Shown in pieces: positions 13,651 to 24,446 of a stretch of DNA of 64,000 nt. The position numbers and the translations under genes were made by a program. Position 1 is the stretch's first letter. Each line of letters starts with the position of its first letter. The stretch is from Isochrysis galbana. Lineage: Eukaryota > Haptophyta > Isochrysidales > Isochrysidaceae. The notes below the pieces were generated by a model. It had not been told where the DNA came from. It did not search any database and worked only from the letters and a program-made list of their open reading frames with translations. The DNA is taken from NCBI GenBank assembly GCA_018136815.1, contig CM030941.1, positions 2,772,984 through 2,836,983 of the forward strand. Reading direction: 5' to 3'.

Positions 13651-13776
13651 CAGGGAAACTCGAGTCTCGAGAGAGACTCGAGTTTCCCCTGCGCGTACTC
13701 GAAACTCGAGTCTCGAGACTCGAGACTCACTTCTGGAGGGCGCTGCGTGCGTGGGGGAAACTCGAGTCCCGCCGCC

Positions 13777-14792
13777 ATGAAGTACGATGCTGTGCTCGAG
13801 GCCCGCTTCTTCGAGGCGCTCACTAGCATCGGGTTCATCGACGTCCGCGATACGGCTCCCCACACATTCTGCCCTCGGCAGGAGATCGTCAACGCCATCA
13901 ACAAATGGGTGGATGCTCAAGTCTTTGTGGATCCGCCATCAAGGGAGGAGACCAAGATCCTGGGGACGAGCTCCCACATCTTTCCACTAAGGGAGGCCAG
14001 CCGGCGATTCTTCGGCTGGCGGATGGCGGCGGGCGCCACTTCAGCATGCCTATCGATGGCGACGTGCATGCCAGCGTCGGCGGGCGCCACAGAGGTTCAT
14101 TTTTTGACGTGGGCAGCGACGATGGGCGTGGCCAAGGTGGGTTGCAAGGGTACAACGACGGTGGTGATTGGCGAGCCAACTTCGGCGCCAGCGACTTTGG
14201 GCGCAGAGGTTGGCGAGATGCTGGTGGCTGGAACGACAGCTCGCACGACCGCGTCGGTGGGCCATACGGTGACAGGTCGTATGTCGATGGGCGCTATCGC
14301 GACGGGCAGTATCGCGACGGGCAGTATCGTGATGGGCAATATCGCGATGAGCGATACCACGATGAGCGATATCGCGATGAGCGATATCGCGACCGGCAAT
14401 ACGAAGATTGTCGCGGCGGTGGGCGTTGGCATGGCGCCATAAACCACAGGTACGATGGCGTTGCATGCCTGTCATTGCCCGGCCACCAGTTTCTAGAGTC
14501 ACCACAGCACCATGCACGCGATTACGCCAAGCGGGGTTCAGGAAGCAGCAGCGGCCCTTCTTCGGTTCTTCTTGGCCCCCCGTGTGGCGTGGCCCTTCCT
14601 CCCTCTTCGCCTGATTCCGCGGAGGTGATGCGAGCGCGCAAGATGGCGCGGCTCCGCGTCACATACGAGTCGAGCCATGCCGCCTTGGCTGAAGAAGAAG
14701 CGGAGGCGGAGATGCGAGCGCAGGTGCGAAGCCGCAGGCGGAAGACAGAGGAGGCGGCGGTGGCCAAACTGTGGGGCGCCAAGCAGCTGTAG
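13777..14792 (+). CDS. Unknown protein with RYRDGQ-type repeats
   Basis: I do not recognise this protein. The start is MKYDAVLEARFFEALTS, and the first 48 or so residues read like a folded domain (FIDVRDTAPHTFCPRQEIVN). The best coding frame then changes between about 13915 and 13992. A short intron is the simplest reading; one possibility is 13921-13991, but its donor is weak. The later frame has GGRHFSMPIDGDVH, a Gly/Asp/Arg-rich stretch and eight repeats of the type RYRDGQ/RYRDER from a 15-bp unit at about 14287-14402. It ends with a charged segment (AALAEEEAEAEMRAQ, RSRRRKTEEA) and a stop at 14790. Composition suggests an RNA- or nucleic-acid-binding low-complexity protein, which is inference. 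The gene lies wholly inside the inverted-repeat element, so it may be the element's own gene. Confidence 0.5.
14287..14402 (+). repeat. 15-bp coding tandem repeat
   Basis: Units of the form TATCGCGACGGGCAG and TATCGCGATGAGCGA repeat about eight times in frame and encode YRDGQ/YRDER. They form the charged aromatic repeat of the surrounding gene. Confidence 0.8.
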
Positions 14793-15354
14793 TAGCCTAT
14801 CCCCTATGTTTATGAGAGTGAGTGTGTGTGCCATTACTTGTTCCTAGACAATTAACAATCGCATTGACAAATGCAACTTTGGCAATGACAATGTAGCTGT
14901 TTATGGTCTCCGGCTGGGGTTTATGATCTCCGGCTGAGGCTCGTTGAGGGTATCAGCCATTGTGCCAGGAGCTTGGACAATCACTTACGAAGATGGCTCG
15001 ACACTTGTGATCAGGGATGAGCACGAGATAAGAAGCGCTGTAGATGTATGCAACTTGCCTGAATGGACCTCTCTACTTCCAAATGTGCGAGGGGCGTTCA
15101 AGTATCTCGACGATCGTCTGACTGATCGATGTCAAGGCCAGCCCATATGGGTGCCAGCAGCAACATCATGTCACCGGCCTGCTGCGTGCGCTGAATCCTG
15201 CTTTCGCATATGGAAAGGTAGACGCACTTTGGGTCACTCAGCTGGCAGACCTACCTCTTGTGGCTCATTTACCCAACGTGTACACACACCCATGAGCACC
15301 TGTATGTACACCAGGCGGCAACCTATCACTATTCACTATTCCCTCGCGATGCAG

Positions 15355-15890
15355 GGGTACGTTCTCAGTTCGCCTGCCGCTGGAGGTCATCGAGAACTAC
15401 CCCGACTCCGCCATCCTCGTCGACCGTCTACCGCCCTGTGACGTCCTCGATTCTCCTCCAATGGTCGCCACCAGCGTCGAAGCGTCGAAGCGCCCCAACT
15501 CCGGAGGGGGAGGTGTTGATCACTCACGGTCTGGAACCTGGCGCCACGTCCTGTAACCCTTCCTGCGTACTCGCCGGTGGCGTCGGCCCACATCGAGTAC
15601 AAGCTACATGAGGCGCGGTCGACGGTCGCCGGTGATGGAGACGACCCCGAGTCCTCGCTCACCGAGGCACAGCGCGCGCTCCTCAACGCTATCACCATCG
15701 ATCGATCCCGATGAACAATTGGCGCCGTCCCAGAAGCAGCGCATACGCTGCCTGCTGGCTCGGCATATCGACGCGTTCGCCCTCGACCCGAAGAACCCTC
15801 GGCACACGCACGTCATGGAGGTCGAGCTGCCTCTCCTTCCTGGTGCTACAGCCCACTGGCATGCTCCGTGGGGGGGACAGGGCCGGCGGG
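15355..15890 (+). mobile_element. Ty3/gypsy pol relic
   Basis: Fragment of an LTR retrotransposon from the same broad family as the element at the right end of the window. It covers the stretch between protease and reverse transcriptase: words such as LLARHIDAFALDPKN and HVMEVELPL parallel LLARRIKAFAL and HVLEVELPL in the larger element. It is a broken, short remnant with several interruptions and no visible LTR. An almost identical small piece recurs at 24790-24866. Confidence 0.75.
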
Positions 15891-16398
15891 AGTGGGGGTG
15901 TAGAAAGTTTCCTACGTGAGTAGAAAGTAGAGGATGCACGGCCGCGTGTGCGGTGACACTATTAAGAAATTAATGGTAGTACTACTACTAGTACAAACTA
16001 TGACCACTTCTTGGCAGGGACAACGATAGACGGCGCTCACCAAGATCATTTTCGCGATGAAAGCGGCGGCTCATGGTTAAACGTGCACAGGCATCACGAT
16101 AGCTCGACTGCTTCTTGTGTTTCTTGTATCCCTCGCGTACCACACACAACGGTAACGGCCACCTAGGGGAGTGGTCATTCCCCGCTCGCCTTAATCGTGC
16201 GCATAGTAGAAGGCGATGGAGCATTTAGCGCACCCACCATTAGCATCCGAAAAATAGGTGATGTGCGTACACCGCCCGTGTGAGTCTCTACCTGCCGCAG
16301 CTGGGAGCATCGATGTCATTTTGATCGTGTGTGGTGAAAGGGAGGTGCCTCCATCTCCAGCCGTTCAGCTCCTCGGCGACTTGGTCTGGACGATCAGC
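15891..16398. other. Intergenic, downstream of the purine gene
   Basis: About 500 bases between a retrotransposon relic and the stop codon of the purine biosynthesis gene, which reads the other way. No gene, RNA or repeat stands out. Confidence 0.4.
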
Positions 16399-19300
16399 TC
16401 ATGCGTCCCATCCCCACACCTCAGTGGCGTTGACCAACACTTGCGGCCCATCGCCGTCCTTGTGCGGCTCGAGCTTTCCGATGACCGCTGCCTGTTCACC
16501 ATGGGTGCTCAGCAGGGTTAGAAGCTCGTCAGCATCGGCAGCGGCCACGACGAGCACCATACCAATTCCGCAGTTGAAGGTGCGCAACAACTCGGGCGTG
16601 CCAGCGCGCGAGCCGGTGGCGAGCCAGCCAAATACAGGTGGCGGCGTCCACGTGGTGGCGTCCAGCGTGCAGCGGACGCCGCGAGGTAGCACACGCGGCA
16701 GATTTTCGGGCAAGCCGCCGCCCGTGATGTGCGCAAGCGCCTTGACCTTGCCCGTGCGCGCCGCGGCGAGGCAGCTCTTGACGTACAGCTTAGTTGGAGT
16801 GAGAAGCGCCTCAGCGAGCGATGAGGTGGGCGCGAACGGTGCCGGTGCGTCCCACGCCAAGCCGGCACGCTCGACGACACGACGGACGAGCGAAAAGCCG
16901 TTGGAGTGGACACCTGAGGAGGTGAGACCGAGAAGTACGTCGCCAGGTGCGATGTCGTCAAGGCGCGGCAAGATCGCGGCTCGCTCGACGGCGCCAACAG
17001 CAAAGCCGGCGAGATCGTAGTGGCCTGGCCCATACATGCCAGGCATCTCAGCGGTCTCGCCGCCAATGAGGGCGCAGCCCGATTCGGAGCAGCCAGCAGC
17101 AATGCCGCTGACTACTGACTTGGCAACGCCTACATCCAGTGCGCCCGACGCGAAGTAATCCAAAAAGAAGAGCGGCTCGGCCCCCTGCACAACAAGGTCG
17201 TTGACGACCATGGCGACAAGATCGATGCCGATGCGGTCATGCTGGCCGGTGGCTTGAGCGATAATGAGCTTGGTCCCCACGCCATCAGTGCCCGAGACAA
17301 GCACGGGGTCCGCGTAGCCGGCCGCACGAGGATCGAAGAGGCCACCAAAGCCACCGATTGAGCCAAGCACGCCGGCACGCTTGGTGGCGGCAGCAAGTGG
17401 CTTGATGCCATCGACAAGCTCGTTGCCGGCATCAATGGAGACGCCAGCCGAGGCATAAGTGAGAGGCGCGGCGGTGTATCCCGAGGAAGAGGAGGTGGCG
17501 GCTGCGATGGCGGCGGCGCGTGCACCGCGCACGGCTGCGACGAGCGCAGCGACGGCATCGCACAGCGCGTCACCCTCCAGCGCTTGCACGCGCGCCTTCA
17601 GCGAGGCTGGTGTGTCGCCTGCAAGCACAGGGCACCGTTTCTGCACAAGGGGTGCGCCCGAGTCGACTTCAGCCTCGACGTAGTGCACGGTGCAGCCCGT
17701 TTCGGGCACGCCCGCGGCGAGGACCGCTTCATGAACCTGGCGCGCGGGGCGGGGCGCGTCAAGGGGGAGAGGGAGGGCAAGGATGCGGGCATCAAAGCCA
17801 GCCGCGCAAGCCGACCGCACCTGCAAGTCCATGCCTCCAGAAAAGGCGGGAAGCAGAGACGGATGGATATTGACGCACCGCTTGGCCCATCGCGCACAAA
17901 ACGACGCTGAGAGAATACGCATGAAGCCGATGAGAAGAACCGCCTGCACGCCTGCCGCCTCCAGCTCGGCCGTGACGGCGGCGTCATAGTCTTCGCGTGA
18001 GCGGCCGTTGACGGGAACGTGCTTGGCGAGGATGCCGTGCTGGTGCGCGCGCTCAAGGATTGGGGCATCCGCCTTGTTGGAGACGACGAGGACGATCTGC
18101 GCGCCGGGGAGTGCACCCGAGGCGAGCGCGCGCAACACGGGTTGGAGCGACGAGCCGCGCGTCGAGCCCAGCACACCCAGCTTGATGGGTTGCTCGCGCG
18201 AAGCGCGCGCCTGAGGGAGGAGTACGAGCGCATAGGGGGATGGGATAAGACATGCGGCGTCGTGAGACGGTGGAAAGGCGGCGACTTGACCATCGCGGAA
18301 AGCACTTCGGTGCACCTGGATGGCAAGCATCTCCTTGACGCGCGAGTTGACCAGTGCGGCCGTGCCCACGTCCTTGCGGTGGAAGAGCTGGCCCTTGATG
18401 GCGCTAACTTCCGCCTCAGCCATGGCCTCTGCCTCCTCAAGCGTCGGTGCGAGGGCCACCACGCCGACGGTACGCGAGCCAGTGGCAAGCAGCGCCCCCG
18501 AGGCTGGATCGGCGTCTACTGCGCCAAGGTAGGCGAGTTCGGGCCGCTCGAGCCCCGAGAGGTCGACGACGAAGCCCTTCTTTGACTGGTTCGGGTAGCC
18601 TTCGGGCACAGCGTACTTGCAGCACGAGGCGAGCGGCAGGAAGGGAAGCGGCACTGAGGATAGGCCCGAGCCAGCGGCGACCGCCTCGCACGCGCCAAGA
18701 AAGTCGGCACTGGGGTCGAGCAGTGAGAGGATATTGAGGCATTCGGGGTCGCCAAATCGCGCGTTGTACTCGATCAGGTAGGTGCCGCGTGCTGTAAGCA
18801 TGTAGCCACCGTAGAGCACACCGCGGTAAGCCTCGCCCAGCTGCACATCACGGGGGAAAGCGGGTGGGGTGAAGCGAGGGCCGAGGTAAGCAAGCTGGCC
18901 GGGACCGGCGATATCGGCACGACTCATTCGCTTGGCGGCGGGCCTACCTCCGTCTTGAGTGCGACGATCGTCTCCGCTTGCATCCGCTTAGCATCATCGA
19001 GTGCGCGCTGCGACAGAAAGGGGAGCATGTGGTCGGCGCATGAGTAGGCGCCCATTCCGCCGGTGTTAGGTCCCTTGTCGCCGTCGTACGCACGCTTATG
19101 ATCCTGTAGCGGTGGCATGTGTGCGAGATGCTGCCCATCCGTCAGAGAGAGTAGCGAGAACTCCTGGCCCACCAGCTTCTCGCAGATGACAAAGTGCGGC
19201 AAGCACTCCTCGCAGTAGACGAGCGCCTCATCGATTGAGGCGAGGTGTGCTCCGGCGACTTTGACACCCTTGCCGCCGCAGAGGCCATCCGCCTTGATGA

Positions 19301-19748
19301 CATAATTCCCCTCGCCCAGCTCCTCCAGGTACTCCCGCGCCCCCTCAAGCGCCGAGAACTCGCGGAAGGCTGGGAGCCCCGCCATGCCGTGCTTGGCGAG
19401 CAGCCGGAGCGCGAAACCCTTACTCCCCTCAATCTGTGAGAGGGCCTGCGAGGGCCCGACGACGGGTACGCCGGCGGCGCGCAGTGCATCTGCCACCCCC
19501 GCGTCGAGAGGCGCCTCGGGCCCGATTACGGCAAGAGTGGCCCCGTTTTCGACCGCGAAAGCGGCGATTTTCGTTTTGTCGTCGAGAGCTCCAGACTGGT
19601 AGGCTTTGCAGATGGCCTGGATGCCGGGGTTGCGCGAGGAGCCGAAGCAGAGGAGCGAGACGTCCACTTCTGGCCGGTGGAAGCGGCGCAGAGCGCTAGC
19701 AATCGCGTGCTCGCGCGCGCCAGAGCCGACGACCAGCACGGTGGGCAT
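16399..19748 (-). CDS. Trifunctional purine enzyme, GARS-GART-AIRS order
   Basis: Three enzymes of de novo purine synthesis in one chain: phosphoribosylamine-glycine ligase (PurD), glycinamide ribonucleotide formyltransferase (PurN) and AIR synthase (PurM). Exons on the minus strand are 19748-18948, 18840-17821 and 17736-16399, giving 1052 residues; both introns (107 and 84 nt) are GT-AG. PurD spans about residues 1-480 ([37 protein letters not shown]). PurN spans about 484-665 ([25 protein letters not shown], and the aspartate of EVDSGAPL). PurM spans about 695-1052 ([44 protein letters not shown]). Animal GART is PurD-PurM-PurN, so the last two domains are swapped here. The start chosen is the ATG of [10 protein letters not shown]; the frame upstream is only CT-repeat translation. 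All three domains keep their signature motifs, so the enzyme should be active. Confidence 0.93.
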
Positions 19749-19765
19749 GGGAGGGACGGGGGGGG

Positions 19766-19825
<60 letters not shown>

Positions 19826-19860
19826 AGGAATGGAGGGGAGGGGGAGAGGGAAGGGGGGGG
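19749..19860 (-). promoter_or_regulatory. CT tract upstream of the purine gene
   Basis: On the gene strand a long CT dinucleotide run (GA on the plus strand, about 19772-19818) followed by C-rich text lies within 25-110 bases of the ATG. It is a microsatellite by composition. A promoter or 5' UTR role is inferred from the similar position of CT tracts at other genes here. Confidence 0.35.
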
Positions 19861-22570
19861 ACGCTCTCTTCTCTATTCACGGCGAGTTTCTCTGTAATGC
19901 CCCATGATGAGAGAACACACAATCGTCAGCGAGGCGCCCGCCTTGCTGCAAGAAGAGAGTGGACCACACACGGTACTTTATGTATACTCAGCTCTTCTCA
20001 TGTGGGATTTCGTGGGACATTGGGGGGGGGGGGGGGGGCTCCGCGTGCCCAACCCGCCCCCCCCCCACAGACTATAGTACTACTGACTACAACTACTTAC
20101 TAAACATCTGGGTGGCCACACACTGCTCACTCGTGGCGGACAGCTAGGCAGCTTCCGGGTCTCACGTACTTTAGGTGACTTACTCATCTATTCGAGGGGC
20201 AGCCCCCACCACCACCATATGGCACGGCTTCTACTCTCAGCTAAGTCTCTCTCTCTCTCTCCCGCCCCCGTCGGGACGGCACGCGGCCAGCAATCCATCA
20301 CACTCCGCCCCCCCCCCCCCCCCCCCTCTCCCCCGTCGACTTTCTAATGGTAAAGGCCCAGCGGAGTGTCGCCCTTTGGACAGTACAACTACTCCGGGGC
20401 TAGGGGCTTGCCAACTCCTGGCGCGTGCCCAACCCCTGGCATAGGCGTCCTTCGTGGCCCAGTCTGCCCAGCCGCTCTGGGTACGGCCCAGGTGAGCCGG
20501 CGCCGGCCAGAGGTACCACCAGCGCCCACTCGGTCGCCATGGCGTCGCAGAACTCGCCCGCTGAGTCGCCGGGCTAGGCGCGCGCGTCGGCTCGCAACTC
20601 GCAACCCTAGATGGGAGATACATGATACTGTATCTGGGGGAGGGGCCAGATACAGCTGTATCTACTGTATCTGGGGGAGCCCCAGACCAGGATACACACC
20701 ACTTCTAGGCTTAAAATGGCGATTTTACCATTATAACTGTGCTTCTACGGTTAAAATAAGCGTTTTGCGCCCTCCCCCCTCCCCCCTCCCCGTACGGCCC
20801 CCCGCCCCCCGCCCCCCCTAGCGCCGCTGGACATGGCTCCCAACCCCAATTCCACCAGGGCCTCGCGCTTCGGGGCTGCGCGGGCGATCGTTGGCGGGCA
20901 GCCGCGCGCAGGGGCTGCCAATGAGCAATGAGGCGGGCTTCGACGCGACAAACTACCAACACCAGCTGCTGCTGTCAGCATTCGCGATCGACCTCGTCCG
21001 CGCCCTTTGACTTTACTCGTTAGTCGTTCTGCTCGTTACTCCTTACTCGTAACTCGTTACTCGTTACTCGTTACTCGTAACTCGTTAGCACAAGGGACGG
21101 GCCGCAAGGCAGGTGGAGGGGGGATGAGAGCGGCGGGCGAGGCTGCATGTGTTAGAATGCATAGTTGCGCGCGCGGCGAGAATATTAAGAAGTTTTTTTT
21201 ACTCGTAACTCGTTACTCACTCCTTGCTAGGGGGGGGGGAAAGAAACTGCCGAGGGGGGTGAGATCCCAACACTGACCCAATCCTCCCTCACATTCACGT
21301 ATTTTTCCCGGCCTGGCCCGGGAAAATCAGGGAATGGAGAGAGGGGAGGGAGGAGAGCTGCGGAAGGCGGGGGGAATTGCGAAGGGGGGGAATCGCGACA
21401 CTGACCCAATCCTGACTCACATTCACATTCACGTATTTTTCCCGGCTTGGCCCGGGAAAACAGGGAATGGAGAGAGGGGAGGGGAAAGACTGCAGGGGGG
21501 GTGAGAACTGCAGAATGGGGGGGGGGGGACTGCAGAGGGGGTGAGAGGGAATGCAGAGAGGGGGCCCAGTTCTGCTACCTGCATTTCTTACCTTAAACGC
21601 GTGGACAATTACCGTAACGGTAAAAATAAAACTCAAATCTTCGAATTTCGAGACGAAAATCGGCGGACCAGGATTTGGATTTGAGCCCAGGGAGAATCCG
21701 AATCTGCACGCCTTGAGTGACCAAGACGAACATAGAAGACGATATATAACGACGAAGGCACGTACCCATGCCGAAATATTCATGCCAGGAGGCCTGTGAA
21801 TACAACACCCTCCCCGCCCGACGCCAGACCCAAAGTAGCGCACATGGGTCGACCCCCCGAAACCGAACAAAAAGGACCGAGGGGGGGGGCGAAAAGGGGA
21901 GTGAGAGGGGGTAAGAGCGATGTCCGGGGTAGTCCCCAGCGTGAGGGGCAGCGGCTAGCCCGGCTAGCGAAATAGTAGGCATCTTCAAAAGTCAAAAGAA
22001 TTTTTTATATGTTTAAGTTTAAGCTAGGAAAACTCTCCCGGTGTCCGGTGTCCGGTGTACGCACATGTGTGTGTCTAGCTGGGGATCGTGATCGATGCAG
22101 CGGTGGGAGGCATCCATCAATCAATCCACAATCAAAATGACCTGCCATCCATGGTGAGATTGGCGGAGTAGTCTGCCCGCCGGCCGGATCCGGATCTTGG
22201 GGTCACGCTGAGTTTATGTTGATGTGCTGTGGATTATTTGTGGCCCTGGAACTGGCTTTGGCGGAGTTCTTCTCCCTCGATGAAGGCGCTCCACTGAGAT
22301 GTGCTTCTCCTCGAGTGGCTTGAGGTTGATGAAGGGTGCGGGGCGTTCGCTTGATATGGTCTGGTTATTGAAGAATAAGCACACGGAAGATGAAAGTGCA
22401 GAATGGAAGTCGAGAGGCGAGAGTGCAGATTCTCGGATATGAAGAAGTGGAGAATGAAACTCATCGGACCAGAGTGCAAGTGCAAATTGAAAGTCAGAGA
22501 GACAAGATTGCCAAAAAAAAAGGGTGTTTGGAAAGCACACAGTGAAGGTCACACGACCAGAGTGCAAAAT
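19861..22570. other. Repeat-rich intergenic region
   Basis: No gene is supported. The region holds a G run near 20023-20037, a C run near 20309-20325, an inverted repeat built on GATACAG/CTGTATC at about 20615-20690, TTACTCG minisatellite repeats at about 21009-21092 with echoes near 21200 and 29020, and the duplication listed at 21275-21510. From about 22200 to 22560 it is AT-richer, with GTGCAGA and GAGTGCAA words repeated loosely downstream of the tRNA. Confidence 0.45.
21275..21510. repeat. Tandem duplication of about 125 bp
   Basis: Two adjacent copies share CTGACCCAATCCT, CACATTCACGTATTTTTCCC and GGGAATGGAGAGAGGGGA in the same order, differing by small changes. Each copy contains the hairpin-forming CCCGGC ... 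GCCCGGG. Confidence 0.75.
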
Positions 22571-22660
22571 GTCCTATGAGGGGCTCGAACCCACGACCGC
22601 CGGCTCTCTTTCCGCTACGGGACATAAGACCGATGCTCTAGACCACTGAGCTAATAGGAC
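22571..22660 (-). tRNA. tRNA-Ile(UAU) with a 17-nt intron
   Basis: On the minus strand the 7-bp acceptor stem GTCCTAT pairs with ATAGGAC. The D stem GCTC/GAGC is perfect, the T loop is TTCGAGC, and the anticodon stem TCGGT pairs with GCCGG using two G-U pairs. The anticodon loop reads C-T-TAT-G, then about 17 intron bases starting TCCCGTAGC at the usual 37/38 position. The T stem has one U-U mismatch. TTTT follows the discriminator A at once and fits an RNA polymerase III terminator. The UAU anticodon reads AUA; eukaryotic tRNA-Ile(UAU) genes often carry introns here. The G at position 37 is unusual. Confidence 0.82.
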
Positions 22661-23459
22661 ACGGAACACCAGGGCACGGTTTCCACCAAATCATATACTC
22701 ACTTAATTGTCTCCAGATTTTGCCGATCTTCATTCTTCATCCATCTTTTGTCCAGGCCCTGACGGAAACGTCATAGACAATTCTTTTTATTTGGGCGGAT
22801 TTTGGCGGAAAAATATCACATGATTGGACATTTGGGTTGGCAAGGCTGGGCTTTATCTCTTAAGCGGCGAAGCGCCTTGGGAGGTGCTAGCATGTTGCGG
22901 TGTCGTAGTTGCCTCGACGACTTGGCTCCGGCGAGAATTTCGAGAATTTTTTTATGAAATTTGGGTCCATCATCGAAATGAAAATTTTGACCGAAATTTG
23001 GGTCACGCGGGAGCGAAATTTGCAAGCCCGCAGCCGGATGACGCCCGCGAGCAATAACCTATCATCGGCCGGCCCGTGAGCTGTGAGCGGGTGTGTTTTC
23101 TTTGCTTCGTGTAATGTATGGTGAGCAGCAAACTAGGGTCTTGGCTGACCATTTGCAGGTGTCCCTGATGAGTCGGTATAACAAGAGGGTTGTGGGCTGA
23201 CTTTACTTTTGACCGTTGGACTGAGGCGAAATGGCGATGTGTGAAATGCCCGGATGGGACGAAAGGTCTCAGGTCGTCAGGTTTTGGAGACCTTCGACTG
23301 ACGAAAGGACCTTTGAAAGCCTTTCATCAGGTAAAAAAATACTCCAAGCTAGCGTTAAATGTCTATAAGAATGGTAAGTAGATATAACATATTAGTATTA
23401 GCTAAATAATCATCATCATCCTCAGGTTCTTCTGTGACCATTTCTAACTCCCACGGCAA
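22661..23459. other. Intergenic, AT-richer DNA
   Basis: No gene is supported. Near 23250 the words CCCGGATGGGAC and GAAAGG resemble the ends of the transposon at 23460-23841, so an older copy of that family may lie here. Inverted words (GGAGACCTTCG, CCTTTCATCAGG) make weak hairpins. Confidence 0.4.
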
Positions 23460-23841
23460 CCCAGATGGGACAATAGGCTTCTAATAGGTTCTATTAAGAG
23501 GTCAAGAGGCCTACCAGACCTGTTACCTGTTAATAGGTAATAGGTAAAAAAAAACCTTTCAATATTCTCGCCTCGCGCGTGGCTATAGGCCTATACTATA
23601 GGTACCGCTATCGTAGCCACGCCCAAATCATCTCGGATCCCTTCCTCTCCCTAGTAACTTAGCTCAGAAGTCAGAAGCCAATCATATTCATAATATACAT
23701 CACATACTCATACATCTATAATATTAGTAAAATGAGTTTTATTTTGACCTGTTACGGACCTATTGCGACCTGTCAATAGGTCCTCTTAATAGGAAGAGGC
23801 CCCCGAAACCTGTTGACCTTGTACCTGTTGTCCCATCCGGG
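23460..23841. mobile_element. Small non-autonomous DNA transposon (MITE)
   Basis: The ends are CCCAGATGGGACAATAGG at the left and, read inward from the right, CCCGGATGGGACAACAGG: 16 of 18 bases match. CACGGCAA occurs directly outside both ends (23452-23459 and 23842-23849), an exact 8-bp target duplication. That length is typical of hAT, P and Merlin elements. The 382-bp interior has no coding capacity; it is rich in AATAGG/CCTATT words and contains a GCGTGGC ... GCCACGC hairpin. Confidence 0.8.
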
Positions 23842-24446
23842 CACGGCAACACATGACACATGACTATCTATGCCAATCTTCAATTGATTCCTGCAGTAAT
23901 AGGTTGGTGTGACATCGGACCAACCTTTCAACAGTGGTTTGACCCAGCCTATTCCTCTTCTTCGAATGAATCCAATCTTCAACTGACCATGAGCGCTCAC
24001 ATGCTGACGCCGAGCAACTGAGCGCTAGGAGCCGACATGCTGCCCATTGCAGGTGAGAGGGAAAGGGGACAAGTAGATGTTTGCCCATTTGTAAGAAGCC
24101 ATCGATTGAGCACGCCGAGAGAATGCGACTTCATCAGTCAAATCATGCAAGCCACTCATAAGCGCCTCTTGAAATCCCCTAAATCGCCTAGCAAATCAGC
24201 ATACGCGTGCTCCGGTGTCGCCATACCCAAGATCAGCCAAGCGATATCGTCGCCTGCAAGCAGAACGACGAGGAAGAGGGATGTGAGAAAAAGACGAAGA
24301 AGATGAAAACTCAGCCCGCGTAGCTGGGTGTGTTTGGGAGTGGGGGAGCGTGATTAGCTTTGTAATAATAATGTTAGAGTTGTAATTGTAATAATACTAA
24401 CCAAAAAGAAAACAAATAGCCTGGCCCTCTTTTGACGGAACGCGAC
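23842..24446. other. Intergenic region
   Basis: Mixed DNA without a supported gene. The last 30 bases hold CTTTTGACGGAACGCGACTT, a word found again at about 31446-31466 and, in variant form, at 3780-3797 and 45082-45098, so it marks a dispersed repeat. Confidence 0.4.

Larger units (their letters stand above)
12958..14945. mobile_element. Putative DNA transposon with 28-bp inverted ends
   Basis: The segment begins with AACGAGCCTCAGCCGGAGAT (28 bp at 12958-12985) and ends with its exact reverse complement (14918-14945). A partial second copy of the right end lies just inside, at about 14900-14917. GAGG occurs directly outside both ends and may be a 4-bp target duplication. The interior carries the gene at 13777-14792, a 12-bp minisatellite and a CTCGAG-rich palindromic patch. 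No transposase motif is recognised, so the superfamily is open and the element may be non-autonomous or of an unfamiliar type. Confidence 0.55.
12924..15130 (+). pseudogene. Coding stretch split by an inserted element
   Basis: Two protein-like pieces flank the inverted-repeat element: about 12924-12957 (CERCRKAKDQR) and 14946-15130 (VSAIVPGAWTITYEDGSTL, then IRDEHEIRSAVDVC and LPNVRGAFKYLDDRL). If the element and one copy of the flanking GAGG are left out, the frame runs on in phase, which suggests one exon interrupted by insertion. I do not recognise the family. The CxxC followed by basic residues could be part of a zinc-binding or DNA-binding segment. The limits of the gene on either side are unknown, and it could itself belong to an older repeat. 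Confidence 0.35.

Noticed and set aside
13180-13920. 246-residue minus-strand frame across the minisatellite
   Set aside because: Most of it is translation of the 12-bp repeat and the antisense of the 13777 gene.
16331-17020. 229-residue plus-strand frame
   Set aside because: It is the antisense of the AIR synthase domain.
23164-23265. Hammerhead ribozyme (CTGATGAG followed by CGAAA)
   Set aside because: The two core boxes are too far apart and the bases between do not form the required stem.
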